Shown here one piece after another: positions 1 through 5,856 of a stretch of 5,871 nucleotides of DNA; positions within the stretch are counted from its first letter, which is position 1; the number at the start of each line of letters is the position of its first letter. The translations under genes were made by a program, and so were the position numbers. The stretch is from Prevotella sp. CAG:1058 (GTDB lineage: Bacteria > Bacteroidota > Bacteroidia > Bacteroidales > Bacteroidaceae): positions 1 to 5,871 of the forward strand of contig HF986645.1 in NCBI GenBank assembly GCA_000433175.1, written 5' to 3'. The notes below the pieces were generated by a model that did no database searches, was not told the origin of the DNA, and saw only the letters and a program-made list of their open reading frames with translations.

Positions 1-22
1 GATAAGCTATGTGGAAAATAAA

Positions 23-132
23 GGCTTAAAAGTTAAAAACCAAAAGTTAAGAATTGAGAAAATAATTCTTGCACTTTTCCTGTTTGTAAGAATGATTTTC
101 GTCTATAAAACCTGTTTTTTAACCTTTAAGCC
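23..132. repeat. Imperfect 19-bp inverted repeat enclosing a small hairpin
   Basis: The arms at 23-41 (GGCTTAAAAGTTAAAAACC) and 114-132 (GTTTTTTAACCTTTAAGCC) are inverted copies matching at 17 of 19 positions, separated by 72 bases. Inside lies a second dyad, AAGAATT at 49-55 and AATTCTT at 64-70, with an 8-base loop. The left arm also contains AAAAGTTAA (28-36), repeated directly at 42-50. No transposase and no clear target-site duplication flank it. It could be a small MITE-like or intergenic repeat, or a weak AT-rich transcription-end structure; on the minus strand it is followed by a T-rich run. The symmetry is directly visible; its role is unknown. Confidence 0.5.
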
Positions 133-142
133 ATATTTTATC

Positions 143-180
143 ACCGCGTCAGGCTGGGTGCGGCGCGGTTTAATTTTGTT
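143..180. terminator. Possible hairpin terminator downstream of the lipoprotein gene
   Basis: ACCGCG at 143-148 pairs with CGCGGT at 164-169 around a 15-base loop. On the plus strand it is followed by the T-rich run TTAATTTTGTT, the better terminator orientation. On the minus strand the tail is only GATAAAATAT, so termination of the lipoprotein gene 58 bases upstream is possible but weak. It may instead serve a plus-strand gene ending left of the window. Confidence 0.3.
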
Positions 181-188
181 CATGTACT

Positions 189-217
189 GCCGCCGTGTCA
201 TGGCTGCGGGCGGTTTT
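189..217 (+). terminator. Possible plus-strand GC-rich hairpin with T tail
   Basis: CCGCC at 190-194 pairs with GGCGG at 209-213 around a 14-base loop, with TTTT at 214-217 directly after the stem. The form is that of a short intrinsic terminator reading rightward, towards the end of the convergent lipoprotein gene. The stem is only 5 bp (6 with a G-T pair), and no plus-strand gene is visible to its left inside the window, so the call is tentative. Confidence 0.25.
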
Positions 218-226
218 GTCTGGTCG

Positions 227-916
227 TCAGTCGTCGGTAAACGATATTTTTGAAATGTCTATATCGGGCACGGTTATAGAGTCGAGCTTCACCTCTTCGC
301 CGCTCTCGAATGGCGTGTCAAACTGGCGTATGCCGCTGCCTGTCCTTTCGCCCGAGGCGCCAATCCAGTTCCACGACACTTGCGTGTACTTGCTGCCCAG
401 CGTCTTCAGTTGGCGAGCCGCCGTGAAGCTCGCGTTTACCACAATGTTGCCATTACCGCCGCCGGCATGTTTATAGCCAACTATGGTAGCTTTGGCCGCA
501 GAATATGTCTTTGCGTCAGGCTCTACGGGTATTTCCTTGCCCGTCAGCCCTTTCATGGCCTCGTCTATCTTAGTCGTGAAGTATTGTTCTATCTCTTTTG
601 CAGTGGCTTCTTGTTCGGCGTCGAGTTCCTTGACTTTTGCCGTCACCTCTTCGTAGTTGTCGTTGTCCGCCTTGGCGCGCACGGCATCGCGTTCAGCGTC
701 GAGTGCGTCGTCGAGCAGGTCGAGCGCCTTGGCCTGCCGCTTCTGTAGCGACGGTACTTCGCCGAACAGCGGGTGCTGCTCCAGCGCCACTTGCTGTTCA
801 GCCTCACTGATGTAGTTGCTGCCGCTTGCGGCGTCCTTGCCGCCGTTGCAGGCCGCCAACCCCAGCGCAGCCGCCAATACGGTCATGATGATAACATTTC
901 TTCTCATAAGTTCCAT
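227..916 (-). CDS. Uncharacterised lipoprotein with coiled-coil segment
   Basis: This encodes a 229-residue precursor. A basic N-terminus (MELMRRN) and a hydrophobic stretch lead to the lipobox L20-A-A-C23, so Cys23 should be lipidated after signal peptidase II cleavage. The residues after the Cys (NGGKDAASG) are not the strongly acidic run typical of Bacteroidetes surface-lipoprotein export signals, so a periplasm-facing anchor is as likely as the surface. Residues about 55-120 are Lys/Glu/Asp/Ala/Leu-rich with heptad-like spacing, suggesting a helical coiled coil; residues 130-229 look beta-rich, with a glycine-rich loop (HAGGGNGN, 150-157) and an acidic C-terminus. The start may be Met1 (916) or Met4 (907); GGAA lies just before Met4, whereas Met1 has only an A-rich leader. 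I do not recognise the family. It is monocistronic, 567 bases beyond the neighbouring gene, and parts are noticeably GC-richer than that neighbour. The reading frame and lipoprotein nature are well supported; the function is unknown. Confidence 0.88.
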   Translation of the reverse strand: MELMRRNVIIMTVLAAALGLAACNGGKDAASGSNYISEAEQQVALEQHPLFGEVPSLQKRQAKALDLLDDALDAERDAVRAKADNDNYEEVTAKVKELDAEQEATAKEIEQYFTTKIDEAMKGLTGKEIPVEPDAKTYSAAKATIVGYKHAGGGNGNIVVNASFTAARQLKTLGSKYTQVSWNWIGASGERTGSGIRQFDTPFESGEEVKLDSITVPDIDISKISFTDD

Positions 917-975
917 GTTTTTATAGTTGATAATTATAATTAGGTTTATAGTCCTTGTGAATTTGTATCGCTTAA

Positions 976-1003
976 CAAAGCTACGAATACAAAAATATGC
1001 AAA
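976..1003 (-). promoter_or_regulatory. Likely promoter of the lipoprotein gene
   Basis: On the minus strand TAGCTTTG (983-976) matches the Bacteroidetes -7 consensus TAnnTTTG, and TTTG (1003-1000) could act as the -33 element, although the 16-base spacer is shorter than usual. The end of the -7 box is 60 bases from the ATG at 916. A second match, TATTTTTG at 997-990, overlaps the spacer and is an alternative without a good -33 partner. Confidence 0.5.
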
Positions 1004-1047
1004 ATTGTTATTACGTCTACGATTTTTTCGTTAAATAAAGAATAGCG

Positions 1048-1064
1048 CACTGAATTTCACTGAA
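1048..1064. repeat. Two 7-bp direct repeats, possible operator
   Basis: CACTGAA occurs at 1048-1054 and again at 1058-1064, a 10-bp period or one helical turn, about 65-80 bases upstream of the likely -7 box of the lipoprotein gene. That spacing suits an activator site contacting one DNA face, but the repeat is short and AT-rich sequence makes chance repeats common. Confidence 0.2.
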
Positions 1065-1226
1065 AACCGTGATAAATAGTCTCCCTTTTGATGGAAAAAC
1101 TTGTCAAATGTTCTTTTATTCATTGTGAAATTGTTACTAATCAACCCAGATGTATTACACAGTATGTCTTAAGATTAGTGCTGAAGTTGGAATTTGTAAT
1201 AAATATGCTTTGCAATATTACGGATT

Positions 1227-1358
1227 AAAAGGGTGCCTTTTATGCTTCAAAACATAACCTTTTAGAATGCGAAAGGTCACCTCTTGCACGCTTGTTTGCC
1301 GCCTTTTGCTTTTAGTTCGTCAGCCTGTTGATTGACGAAGTTGTTGATTTTGCATCAT
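1227..1358. repeat. Degenerate tandem array, exact 22-bp period, six units
   Basis: Units begin at 1227, 1249, 1271, 1293, 1315 and 1337. The core at unit positions 9-16 reads GCCTTTTA, ACCTTTTA, ACCTCTTG, GCCTTTTG, GCCTGTTG and GATTTTGC-shifted TGATTTTG, so the invariant CC falls at 1236, 1258, 1280, 1302 and 1324 without any indel. The first three units open with AAAAGG, AAAACA and GAAAGG. The approximate consensus is AAAAGGTCRCCTTTTRCA, and AAAAGG-NNN-CCTTTT is itself a dyad: unit 1 has a 7-bp stem at 1226-1232/1236-1242. Units 5 and 6 are worn; TTCGTCA (1316-1322) and TGACGAA (1333-1339) form an extra perfect 7-bp inverted repeat there. It resembles, from memory only, short intergenic palindromes seen in Prevotella genomes. 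A protein-binding array, a decaying mobile repeat or a structured RNA are all possible. Confidence 0.55.
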
Positions 1359-1371
1359 TCCCGATAAATAC

Positions 1372-1423
1372 CAATAAACAAAGGGGCATGCCCTGACCCG
1401 CATTTGAATCAGTCATGCCCCTT
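1372..1423 (-). terminator. Intrinsic terminator of the secreted-protein gene
   Basis: AAGGGGCATG (1381-1390) and CATGCCCCTT (1414-1423) form a perfect 10-bp GC-rich stem. An inner CTGA/TCAG pairing (1393-1396/1409-1412) shortens the 23-base loop to 12. Read on the minus strand, the stem is followed by the T-rich run TGTTTATTGG. It lies 60 bases after the stop at 1484 and precedes the intergenic array, so transcription is likely to end before the lipoprotein gene. Confidence 0.75.
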
Positions 1424-1483
1424 CGTTTTAGCAGTAGTAGTTATTCTTGAAAGTTCTTACTATTGTGTCATTGTGGTCGGAAA

Positions 1484-3874
1484 TCATTTCAAAACAACTT
1501 TTTTTACGCAGCTTGTACCGTCTTCGTATGTGTTCTTAATGATATTGATACCCTTTGTCGGAGCTGCAAGACGTTCGCCGGATATTGTGTAATATTCAAC
1601 ACTCTTTATCGCCTTTTCTCCGTCAATGCTGCCGATATTACTTGTAGGAGTAAGATTGAGGGCGAGATTGTACAGCATGTATCGGTCTTCGCCTTCAGGC
1701 TGTGAAGCTATTTTCCTATACAGGAAACGTATATTGTGTTGTCCTGCAGAGAATGTAAGCGGCTCTTCCAATTGGTCCGAACCGGCAGAAACGGTGTCGG
1801 CAAACCTTGTTATCTCAACTCCGTCCGCATAGATTATGGTTCCGTCTTCGAAGATTTTCTCGCCCATGAAGTCCCACCAAGGTATAGAACTGTTGCGACC
1901 GTTCCATGTCAGAGTTCCCGTGTTGCCTTCCGGAACAATGAAGCTTGCTTCAATCCATGAATCAATCACGTTAGAGTTGACTTTCATATAGGCTGTCGGG
2001 CTGTATGCCTTGTTGCCGTCTAGCAACCACGGATATTCCATGCTTGTGTCAAACGAGAAGTCGCCTTTATCCACTATTACCGAATAGTCGTAAATTATCT
2101 TTTCCGTGGCAGCTGTGCAGTGTATGTTTACATCGCCATTGTTTGTCTTTAATACGATGTTGCCTTCGTAGTCTCCCACACCTTCGCGGGTGAAAGTAAT
2201 ATTTGCATATCCTGTCGTGTATGGGGCGATTTCCACATCGTCTTTAACGGCAGAGAACGGTCCGTCGGTTTCTACTCCTGTTATCGTAAGAGGTGTTTTG
2301 CTTATATTATACAGTTTTACCTTAATCGTATCTGTCTTTGCCTGTTTGTCATAGTATGCAGTGTCAAACTTGACTTCGTTTGAATAAACATCTACATTAT
2401 TTTCGTTCTCAGAATAGAGTCTCAGGTCAAAATCGTAGTAGTAAGCCCGAAGCGGCGTGTCTGTCGTTCCAGAAGTGTACCAGTCCATCTTTGTATAGTA
2501 ACCGAACATTATATCGTATGTTCCGCTTGTCAGTATGATTTTGTCGGAAAGGTTGTGTTCGGTTTCGTAGTCACCTATTACCCAATCATCGTTAATGAGC
2601 TGGTCGTCCATGGTGATAAGCGCCTTGTTGGGATATTGTCCGTAACCCCAGCCTTTCCATGAGAATGTTGCAACCTGTCCTTCGGGTACGTTTATATTCA
2701 CATTCACCCCACTGAGAGTGCCGTCTCCGGTGTTTGTTGTAACGATAACGGGGAATCCTGTAATGTCGCTTGTTATTTCCGCAGCCGATGTAGATTCGTC
2801 GTAATGTGTTATTTTTATGTCCCCGTTCTTAATTACGCTTGAGTAGTCGTATGCCGTTTTTCTATTTGCTTTTACGGTCATGGTTGTAGATTTACCGTTT
2901 TGGTCGGTAAATGTAACCGTGCCTTCAAACGGGCCTTCATTCTTTACAGTCAGTGTCATATACAATGTTTGTACGGTGCCTGCAGTAATCTCGTTCGTGC
3001 TGAGTACTTCTATTTCATCTGTACTTGTTTGTATTGTGTATTTAGCATTAGCAAGGCCCATGTTTTTCAATTTGAAACTACGTGTGAATTTACTATCTGT
3101 AAATATGGTTTCGTTAGTCAAGTCAAAAGTCTCCGGGCTTGCAGCCAAGTTAGGTTCATTGGTCATTTTACAGATTGACGATGTCTTGTAAAATGTCATG
3201 TATCCTGCTTGGCTTGTAAAGGTGTTGTCTACATACATTGCAAAAGCTCCGTACCCGGTACGCGGAGTGAGCGTGGTTCCGTCATCAGATACGTCGAAGA
3301 CAAGTTCGTCTTCCATATAAAGGCCGTAATTCCCGTTTTTGTCTGGGACAGTTGAGAAATCTCCCGCCAACAATACGACATAAATTTGGGAACCGTAATA
3401 TGTCATCTCGCCAAGTTCGGTGTAATCTTCACGTGGCCTCTCATCAGTTATTTCGGGCGTTTTAATGGTTATTGTCTGTTTTTCAGCATCGTAAACGCCC
3501 GTCACGGGGTTGCAGCCCGGCCAACCGTAATAAAGACTGTTGTCAACGATGTTCGAGAATGTTGCCTTGTCACCATCGATGGTTACTTCAGTGTAATAAT
3601 CAATTTCAGACAGGTCTGTGAAAGAAAAATTAGAATATTGGGAATTAAAATATGATTGTGCAACACTCCAATATGGTCCGGAGGATGTGCTTGCAGCTTT
3701 ATTCATCACCCTTTGTTGCTCTGTCATTGTTGGAAGTGCGTTGGTGTTTTTGACTTTTAGCACTTGTCCCGAATGCAATATCTTCTTTGTCGCTGTCGCG
3801 TCTTGCGCTGTTGCCTTTGTCATGCTGCCTGTAATGAATATGACGATGAAGGCTAAGATAGATAATTTTTTCAT
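1484..3874 (-). CDS. Large secreted multidomain protein with sorting-type C-terminus
   Basis: This encodes a 796-residue precursor starting at ATG 3874. The frame is open to 3979, but the signal peptide (MKKLSILAFIVIFITGSM..., likely cut after ATA, residue 23) begins at this Met, and the likely -7 promoter box lies between the two starts. Residues 63-217 form a beta-rich N-terminal domain with the phrase GVYDAEKQTITIKTP, seen in many Bacteroidales surface proteins. Then follow Ig-like domain 1 (about 241-340), beta-sandwich 1 (341-488), Ig-like domain 2 (493-593) and beta-sandwich 2 (594-743). The Ig-like parts resemble ASPM-SPD-2-Hydin or 'choice-of-anchor D' domains; both sandwiches share YDYS, VPEG...W-x-G and a SG/AG...I-x-F-x-Y phrase, suggesting glycan or protein binding. 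Residues 744-796 (VEYYTISGERL, KGINII, DGT, KKVVLK) resemble type IX secretion type-A sorting domains, so export and surface attachment are likely if the host has that system. No catalytic motif was found. The secretion call is firm; the ligand is unknown. Confidence 0.9.
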   Translation of the reverse strand: MKKLSILAFIVIFITGSMTKATAQDATATKKILHSGQVLKVKNTNALPTMTEQQRVMNKAASTSSGPYWSVAQSYFNSQYSNFSFTDLSEIDYYTEVTIDGDKATFSNIVDNSLYYGWPGCNPVTGVYDAEKQTITIKTPEITDERPREDYTELGEMTYYGSQIYVVLLAGDFSTVPDKNGNYGLYMEDELVFDVSDDGTTLTPRTGYGAFAMYVDNTFTSQAGYMTFYKTSSICKMTNEPNLAASPETFDLTNETIFTDSKFTRSFKLKNMGLANAKYTIQTSTDEIEVLSTNEITAGTVQTLYMTLTVKNEGPFEGTVTFTDQNGKSTTMTVKANRKTAYDYSSVIKNGDIKITHYDESTSAAEITSDITGFPVIVTTNTGDGTLSGVNVNINVPEGQVATFSWKGWGYGQYPNKALITMDDQLINDDWVIGDYETEHNLSDKIILTSGTYDIMFGYYTKMDWYTSGTTDTPLRAYYYDFDLRLYSENENNVDVYSNEVKFDTAYYDKQAKTDTIKVKLYNISKTPLTITGVETDGPFSAVKDDVEIAPYTTGYANITFTREGVGDYEGNIVLKTNNGDVNIHCTAATEKIIYDYSVIVDKGDFSFDTSMEYPWLLDGNKAYSPTAYMKVNSNVIDSWIEASFIVPEGNTGTLTWNGRNSSIPWWDFMGEKIFEDGTIIYADGVEITRFADTVSAGSDQLEEPLTFSAGQHNIRFLYRKIASQPEGEDRYMLYNLALNLTPTSNIGSIDGEKAIKSVEYYTISGERLAAPTKGINIIKNTYEDGTSCVKKVVLK
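1646..3154 (-). repeat. Internal duplication inside the secreted-protein gene
   Basis: Codons 241-488 (3154-2411) and 493-743 (2398-1646) encode two diverged copies of the same pair of domains: an Ig-like fold followed by a beta-sandwich. Shared landmarks in the same order are an EG(P/V)...Y/FEG strand near the end of the Ig part, a YDYS junction, VPEG with a following T-x-x-W-x-G, and a late SG-T/Q-x-(D/N)I-x-F segment. Divergence is high, so the duplication is old and is best seen at protein level. Confidence 0.6.
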
Positions 3875-3933
3875 AGTGTTCACATTTTTGTTGAATAAAA
3901 TGTTTTTGTACTCACGTGTGTACTTGTCGTTTG

Positions 3934-3941
3934 CAAATTTA
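3934..3941 (-). promoter_or_regulatory. Likely -7 promoter box of the secreted-protein gene
   Basis: TAAATTTG (3941-3934 on the minus strand) matches TAnnTTTG. Its end is 60 bases before the ATG at 3874, the same distance as for the lipoprotein gene. No clear -33 TTG lies at normal spacing; the region there is a T run (3960-3954), so the promoter may be weak or depend on an activator. The leader is A/T-rich without a Shine-Dalgarno sequence. A promoter here rules out the longer reading-frame start at 3979. Confidence 0.5.
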
Positions 3942-3976
3942 ATTGATGTCACTAAAAAAACATTAGGATAATGACA

Positions 3977-4006
3977 CAATAAAATCCCGATTTACGAATC
4001 GGGATT
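3977..4006 (-). terminator. Intrinsic terminator of the regulator gene
   Basis: AATCCCGATT (3983-3992) and AATCGGGATT (3997-4006) form a perfect 10-bp stem with a 4-base loop. On the minus strand it is followed by TTATTGTG and begins 26 bases after the stop codon of the regulator. It separates the regulator from the secreted-protein gene. The same 24-base palindrome sits roughly 40-65 bases upstream of the next gene's -7 box, so it could also serve as a protein-binding site. Confidence 0.75.
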
Positions 4007-4032
4007 AGAAAAACAGTAGGAATGTCTTGTTT

Positions 4033-5712
4033 TTATGTTTCCTGTTTGTTTTCCTTCGCCAACCTTTGGTATTGGGCAGGCGTGAGTCCTGTCACTTTCT
4101 TGAAAGCAGTGAATAACCCGGAATGCGACCTGAAGCCCACGCTGTTTGCTATGGCGTTGATTGTAAAGTTCCCGTATTTGGCCACGTTGTTCATCCTCTT
4201 ACACATTTCCTTGACGCGGTACTCATTAAGGAGCGTGGTGAAGTTGCATCCTAGTTTTTCGTTTATTGTTTGCGACACATACCTGTTGTTGCTGCCCACG
4301 AATTCGACAAGGCGGTCGGCCTTGAATTCGGGCGAGAAGATTTCTTCCGACGTCTGCATCACGTTAAGAATCTTGTTCAGCAATATTTCCTTGTCCTCTT
4401 CGCCAAGGCCGCTTGAACTGTAACGTTCGGGTACGTTCGTTGCAGTGTCCTGCTTTTCCTTAAGCCTTTGCTCGTAACTCAGGCGCATTTCCCTTTCCCG
4501 CTCCTCTCGTTGCAGGCTGGCAAGGCTGTTCTTGTACAGGTGCTCGTTGCTGCGTTTGAGTTTTTTGTTTTTCACGAAGAGCATTACGCCAAGCAACAGG
4601 ATTACGGTTGTCACGCCGGCGCCGATGCGCATCATGACAGCCTGTTGTTCACGCTTGCGTGTAATCTCGGCCATCCTCTTGTCTATTTCGTTCATCTTGT
4701 CGAGAAACTGTAGCTCGCTGACCTTTGCCACTTGGTTGTAGTTCAGCAGAGTGTCTTTCAGCTGGAAATACTTATTGCGGTAGTTTTCCGTTATTCCGTT
4801 CTCACCCACTTTGGCGTAATACTCCGCCAACAGACGGTAAACATCGAGCTTGGCGTCTTTCATGTCATGCTCAAGCGCAATCTTTTCAGCTTCTTTTATC
4901 TCACTTATGGCTTCGGTGTAGAGCCCCATGGCGGATAGGGCTTGTGCCGTGTTGATGTGTACGATGTAGAGGTAGCGTATCTTGTCGTCAGTCCACCGTG
5001 TAGAGTGTTTTTGTTCCTGGAACGTTTTCAGGGCTTCAGTATATTTCCCGTGCGAATAAAGTTTCAGGCCGTTGTACATCTGTGTGTTATATGTTAAACT
5101 GAAACGGTCTTTTACCCAATCCGTCTTGTTGTACGATTCCCATTCTCCATGTATAGAGTCGAGTTTACCGAGATCAGAAGAGAGGAATACCATGTTGCTG
5201 AACGCCATGTTAAGTGAACTTTCATCGCATGCTTTCATGCTTTCCTCGAAAGCTCTGCGGTAGAATGCCAACGCCTTGTTCTTCAGTTGCTCGTTTCCGC
5301 TTTGTTCGGCCATCATCTGGTACATGCATCCGAAATTAAGGTTGATTCTCGACAGGCCGCGCCCCGTCTCTTCAGCTATGCGCTTGGCCTGCAGCAGGTT
5401 GGCGTATGACTTTTCGTAATCGAAGAACTCGAAGAAATATACATACCAGCGTCCTATATACCCAATCATCACATTCTGTTTCTCCTGCAAGCTCATTTTC
5501 TTTGTCGCCCTGTTCACTACGATTGAAAAGCATACAAGTGCGCTGTCAGCAAGTTTCGACTTCTCGGCATAAGCGTTGCCCATGCGGAGTAGTTCTTCCG
5601 ACGAGTATTTCATGTATCTTGAGTAAAACTCCGGTTGGGTGTTGCCCCTCAGGGCGTAAGCCATGAGTACTAGTGCCGGTATAAGCATTATCAATCTTTT
5701 GTGTATCGCCAT
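4033..5712 (-). CDS. Membrane-tethered TPR / AraC-family transcription regulator
   Basis: This encodes a 559-residue protein. The start at ATG 5712 (MAIHKRLIMLIPALVL...) gives a compact signal peptide ending near AYA (residue 20). The frame is open to 5754, but that ATG overlaps the likely -7 promoter box and so cannot be used; ATGs at 5730 and 5733 remain possible. Residues about 25-325 are helical with TPR-like repeats, the clearest around 250-280 (NTAQALSAMGLYTEAISEIK) and 290-323. A charged helix (330-362) leads into one transmembrane segment (363-380, IGAGVTTVILLLGVMLFV) followed by KNKKLKR, so the C-terminus should be cytoplasmic; a coiled coil follows (381-422). The AraC-type double helix-turn-helix spans about 441-551, with the family signature IANSVGF-x-S...F...FKKVTGLTPAQY. 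The family is expected to sense a signal through its periplasmic TPR part and to act on DNA from the membrane. There is no kinase or receiver domain. Its target is not shown; the adjacent secreted-protein gene is the obvious candidate. Confidence 0.92.
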   Translation of the reverse strand: MAIHKRLIMLIPALVLMAYALRGNTQPEFYSRYMKYSSEELLRMGNAYAEKSKLADSALVCFSIVVNRATKKMSLQEKQNVMIGYIGRWYVYFFEFFDYEKSYANLLQAKRIAEETGRGLSRINLNFGCMYQMMAEQSGNEQLKNKALAFYRRAFEESMKACDESSLNMAFSNMVFLSSDLGKLDSIHGEWESYNKTDWVKDRFSLTYNTQMYNGLKLYSHGKYTEALKTFQEQKHSTRWTDDKIRYLYIVHINTAQALSAMGLYTEAISEIKEAEKIALEHDMKDAKLDVYRLLAEYYAKVGENGITENYRNKYFQLKDTLLNYNQVAKVSELQFLDKMNEIDKRMAEITRKREQQAVMMRIGAGVTTVILLLGVMLFVKNKKLKRSNEHLYKNSLASLQREEREREMRLSYEQRLKEKQDTATNVPERYSSSGLGEEDKEILLNKILNVMQTSEEIFSPEFKADRLVEFVGSNNRYVSQTINEKLGCNFTTLLNEYRVKEMCKRMNNVAKYGNFTINAIANSVGFRSHSGLFTAFKKVTGLTPAQYQRLAKENKQET

Positions 5713-5753
5713 ATTCTTAATGTTTATCATCATAATTAAGATGTTGTGAGTCA

Positions 5754-5782
5754 CAAAATTATAAAAAAACTACGTTATTCAA
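5754..5782 (-). promoter_or_regulatory. Promoter of the regulator gene
   Basis: On the minus strand TTG (5782-5780) and TAATTTTG (5761-5754) are separated by 18 bases, close to the Bacteroidetes arrangement of TTG at -33 and TAnnTTTG at -7. This is the best promoter match in the window. It places the ATG at 5712 about 42 bases downstream and makes the upstream ATG at 5754 part of the promoter. Confidence 0.65.
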
Positions 5783-5848
5783 GTAATGTCTGAAAAATTT
5801 TTTATAATAAATAGTGCGGCGCATGTGCCGGCTTTCGCCTATATTGAG

Positions 5849-5856
5849 TATATTTG
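5849..5856 (+). promoter_or_regulatory. Possible divergent promoter at the right edge
   Basis: TATATTTG (5849-5856) followed by CA matches the Bacteroidetes -7 form TAnnTTTG on the plus strand. No TTG is found at -33 spacing, where the sequence is GC-rich. If real, it drives a gene starting right of the window, divergent from the regulator. Confidence 0.35.

Larger units (their letters stand above)
917..1483. other. 567-base intergenic region
   Basis: No convincing coding frame was seen on either strand. From left to right it holds the promoter of the lipoprotein gene, a pair of CACTGAA repeats, an AT-rich stretch without recognisable signals (about 1070-1226), the 22-bp-period array (1227-1358) and the terminator of the secreted-protein gene (1372-1423). 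It does not fold visibly into a tRNA or another known RNA. Confidence 0.6.

Noticed and set aside
11..253. 80-residue plus-strand frame at the left end
   Set aside because: It runs through the inverted repeat and both GC-rich hairpins and overlaps the lipoprotein gene's 3' end; the Lys/Ile/Phe-rich composition reflects AT-rich repeat sequence.
380..748. 122-residue plus-strand frame
   Set aside because: Antisense shadow of the lipoprotein gene; it has no promoter or plausible protein character.
1316..1350. Plus-strand terminator (7-bp hairpin followed by GTTGTTGATTTT)
   Set aside because: The stem is short and not GC-rich, the tail is interrupted, and there is no plus-strand gene upstream; it falls inside the 22-bp array.
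1227..1358. CRISPR array
   Set aside because: The period is only 22 bp and the units diverge throughout; there is no conserved repeat alternating with unique spacers and no cas gene.
3618..3971. 117-residue plus-strand frame with hydrophobic segments
   Set aside because: Antisense to the 5' end and signal peptide of the secreted-protein gene; the hydrophobicity is a mirror effect of the codon pattern, and no start signal is visible.
3875..3979. 35-codon N-terminal extension of the secreted protein
   Set aside because: It would place an internal signal peptide after 35 residues, start inside the preceding gene's terminator tail and span the likely -7 box; the start at 3874 gives a normal signal peptide.
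5713..5754. 14-codon extension of the regulator
   Set aside because: The ATG at 5754 overlaps the -7 promoter element, so a transcript from that promoter would not contain it.
5818..5829. Short palindrome GGCGCATGTGCC
   Set aside because: It is only 12 bases with one mismatched pair, and such a match is expected by chance.
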